NCBI GenBank assembly: GCA_037039925.1
Contig: JAXRKP010001509.1
Location: 22,501 to 86,500, forward strand
Reading direction: 5' to 3'
Length of the DNA: 64,000 nt
Source: Doris montereyensis
Taxonomy: Eukaryota > Mollusca > Gastropoda > Nudibranchia > Dorididae
In this document: positions 60,580 to 64,000 of the stretch, piece by piece
Numbering within the stretch: position 1 is the first letter of the stretch
Layout: every line of letters begins with the position of its first letter
The notes under the pieces: model-generated
Seen by the model: the letters and a program-made list of their open reading frames with translations, nothing else
Database searches by the model: none
Told to the model about the DNA's origin: nothing
Position numbers and translations under genes: made by a program

Positions 60580-63500
60580 TTATAGTTGGATATTATTTAG
60601 GTGATGTCATTGATGCCTGGCTATAGTTAAAAATTATTTAGATGATGTCATTGATGCCTGGCTATAGTTGTAAATTATTTAGGTGATGTCATTGATGCCT
60701 GGCTATAGTTATAAATTATTTAGGTGATGTCATTGATGCCTGGCTATAGTTATAAATTATTTAGATGATGTCATTGATGCCTGGCTATAGTTTAAATTAT
60801 TTAGGTGATGTCATTGATGCCTGGCTATAGTTGTAAATTATTTAGGTGATGTCATTGATGCCTGGCTATAGTTGTAAATTATTTAGGTGATGTCATTGAT
60901 GCCTGGCTATAGTTATAAATTATTTAGATGATGTCATTGATGCCTGGCTATAGTTGTAAATTATTTAGATGATGTCATTGATGCCTGGCTATAGTTGTAA
61001 ATTATTTAGGTGATGTCATTGATGCCTGGCTATAGTTATATATTATTTAGATGATGTCATTGATGCCTGGCTATAGTTGTAAATTATTTAGATGATATCA
61101 TTGATGCCTGGCTATAGTTGTAAATTATTTAGATGATATCATTGATGCCTGGCTATAGTTGTAAATTATTTAGATGATATCATTGATGCCTGGCTATAGT
61201 TGTAAATTATTTAGATGATATCATTGATGCCCTAGTTGTAAATTATTTAGATGATATCATTGATGCCTGGCTATAGTTGTAAATTATTTAGATGATATCA
61301 TTGATGCCTGGCTATAGTTGTAAATTATTTAGATGATATCATTGATGCCTGGCTATAGTTGTAAATTATTTAGATGATGTCATTGATGCCTGGCTATAGT
61401 TGTAAATTATTTAGATGATATCATTGATGCCTGGCTATAGTTGTAAATTATTTAGATGATGTCATTGATGCCTGGCTATAGTTGTAAATTATTTAGATGA
61501 TATCATTGATGCCTGGCTATAGTTGTAAATTATTTAGATGATATCATTGATGCCTGGCTATAGTTGTAAATTATTTAGATGATGTCATTGATGCCTGGCT
61601 ATAGTTGTAAATTATTTAGATGATATCATTGATGCCTGGCTATAGTTATATATTATTTAGGTGATATAATTGATGTATGGATATAGTTGGATATTATTTA
61701 GGTGATATCATTGATGCCTGGCTATAGTTATATATTATTTAGGTGATATCATTGATGCCTGGCTATAGTTTCAAATTATTTAGTGATATCATTGATGTAT
61801 GGATATAGTTGTAAATTATTTAGGTGATGTCATTGATGTCTGGATATAGTTGGATGTTATTTAGGTGGTATCATTGATGTCTGGCTATAAGTAAATCATT
61901 TAGATTATATCATTGATGCCTGGCTTTATAGTAAATCATTTAGATGATATCATTGATGCCTGGATATAGTAAATCATTTAGATGATATCATTGATGTCTT
62001 GCTATAGTAAATCATTTAGATGATATCATTGATGCTGCAACTATAGTAAATCATTTAGATGATATCATTGATGATGTTGATGCCTGGCTATAGTTGTAAA
62101 TCATTTAGATGATATCATTGATGTCTAGCTATAGTAAATTATTTAGATGATATCATTGATGTCTAGCTATAGTAAATTATTTAGATGATATCATTGATGC
62201 CTGGCTATAGTTCTAAATTATTTAGATGATATCATTGATGTCTAGCTATAGTAAATTATTTAGATGATATCATTGATGTCTGGCTATAGTAAATTATTTA
62301 GATGATATCATTGATGCCTAGATATAGTAAATCATTTAGATGATATCATTGATGTCTAACTATAGTTGTAAATTATTTAGATGATATCATTGATGCCTGG
62401 CTATAGTTGTAAATTATTTAGGTGATATCATTGATGTCTGGCTATAGTAAATCATTTAGATGATATCATTGATGTCTGGCTATAGTTGTAAATTATTTAG
62501 GTGATATCATTGATGCCTGGCTATAGTTGTAAATTATTTAGGTGATATCATTGATGCCTGGCTATAGTAAATCATTTAGATGATATCATTGATGCCTAGC
62601 TATAGTAACTTATTTAGATGATATCATTGATGCCTGGCTATAGTAAATTATTTAGATGACATCATTGATGCCTGGCTATAGTTGTAAATTATTTAGGTGA
62701 TATCATTGATGCCTGGCTATAGTAAATCATTTAGATGATATCATTGATGTCGGCTATAGTAAATTATCTAGATGATATCATTGATGTCTAGCTATAGTTG
62801 TAAATTATTTAGGTGATATCATTGATGCCTGGCTATAGTAAATCATTTAGATGATATCATTGATGTCTGGCTATAGTAAATTATTTAGATGATATCATTG
62901 ATGTCTGGCTATAGTAAATTATTTAGGTGATATCATTGATGCCTGGCTATAGTAAATCATTTAGATGATATCATTGATGCCTGGCTATAGTAAATTATTT
63001 AGATGATATCATTGATGCCTGGCTATAGTAAATTATTTAGATGATATCATTGATGCCTGGCTATAGTTGTAAATTATTTAGATGATATCATTGATGTCTA
63101 GCTATAGTAAATCATTTAGATGATATCATTGATGTCTGGCTATAGTAAATTATTTAGATGATATCATTGATGTCTAGCTATAGTAAATTATTTAGATGAT
63201 ATCATTGATGTCTAGCTATAGTAAATTATTTAGATGATATCATTGATGTCTGGCTATAGTAAATCATTTAGATGATATCATTGATGCCTGGCTATAGTAA
63301 ATCATTTAGATGATATCATTGATGTCTGGCTATAGTAAATTAATTAGATGATATCATTGATGTCTGGCTATAGTAAATTATTTAGATGATATCATTGATG
63401 TCTGGCTATAGTAAATCATTTAGATGATATCATTGATGTCTAGCTATAGTAAATCATTTAGATGATATCATTGATGTCTAGCTATAGTAAATCATTTAGA

Positions 63501-64000
63501 TGATATCATTGATGCCTGGCTATAGTAAATCATTTAGATGATATCATTGATGCCTGGCTATAGTAAATCATTTAGATGATATCATTGATGCCTGGCTATA
63601 GTAAATCATTTAGATGATATCATTGATGTCTGGCTATAGTAAATCATTTAGATGATATCATTGATGCCTGGCTATAGTAAATTATTTAGATGATATCATT
63701 GATGCCTGGCTATAGTAAATTATTTAGATGATATCATTGATGCCTGGCTATAGTAAATTATTTAGATGATATCATTGATGCCTGGCTATAGTAAATCATT
63801 TAGATGATATCATTGATGCCTGGCTATAGTAAATCATTTAGATGATATCATTGATGCCTGGCTATAGTTGTAAATTATTTAGATGATATCATTGATGCCT
63901 GGCTATAGTAAATTATTTAGATGATATCATTGATGCCTGGCTATAGTAAATTATTTAGATGATATCATTGATGCCTGGCTATAGTTCTAAATTATTTAGA
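60580..64000. repeat. Satellite array, 41-bp and 38-bp unit forms, running off the right edge
   Basis: The 41-bp form is TAGTTGTAAATTATTTAGAT, GATATCATTGATGCCTGGCT, A. The 38-bp form lacks TTG after TAG. The left third is mainly 41-bp units and the right two thirds mostly 38-bp units. Common variants are GATGTC/GATATC, AAATTA/AAATCA and GCCTGG/GTCTGG/GTCTAG. Each unit contains the perfect palindrome ATGATATCAT in its majority form. Well over 80 units are visible. Confidence 0.97.

Overview
This is eukaryotic, AT-rich, repeat-dense genomic DNA. Protein-coding information sits in short exons with GT-AG splice sites, separated by introns full of microsatellites, minisatellites, tRNA-derived SINEs and decayed DNA transposons. 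The repeat style and the divergence of the one recognisable gene suggest a non-vertebrate animal. A mollusc is my best guess, but that is inference and was not tested.

Left part (1-9525, minus strand). One gene runs right to left through four exons that I can place (9525-8512, 7767-6076, 4559-4323, 172 to beyond the left edge). It encodes a long, disordered, Ser/Pro-rich protein with many SH3-ligand-like proline motifs. I cannot name it. In composition it resembles the disordered N-terminal halves of scaffold or RhoGEF proteins such as the FGD5/FGD6 group. Splice phases agree between exons, but the frame is broken by several small indels, mostly in homopolymers, and by two in-frame TAA codons.

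Middle part (17.45-43.36 kb, plus strand). A nine-exon gene spanning about 26 kb is a clear GPR180 homologue (intimal thickness-related receptor; GOLD-like ectodomain plus seven membrane helices). All splice phases fit. The model is about 466 residues once a single 1-base deletion in exon 7 is allowed for. Intron 3 is about 14 kb and holds a piggyBac-like element, a mariner relic, an RTE-type reverse transcriptase relic and many tandem arrays. Intron 7 ends in an array of 18 extra copies of the intron 7/exon 8 junction, placed directly before the real exon 8. Intron 8 carries a second piggyBac-like element that encloses a 45-bp repeat.

The two genes are divergently arranged, with about 8 kb between their nearest identified exons (9.5-17.4 kb). 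That stretch shows no exon I can support.

Right part (43.4-64.0 kb). No convincing gene was found. It is a succession of tandem arrays (units of about 26 to 64 bp), long (TA)n/(GA)n tracts, SINE copies and, from about 60.58 kb to the right edge, a 3.4-kb satellite with 41-bp and 38-bp unit forms.

The most interesting observations are: the train of duplicated 3' splice sites before GPR180 exon 8; tandem arrays that grow out of the head or tail of a SINE family; TTAA-flanked elements with tandem arrays inside; and the repeated 1-base breaks, which point to either uncorrected long-read sequence or gene decay.
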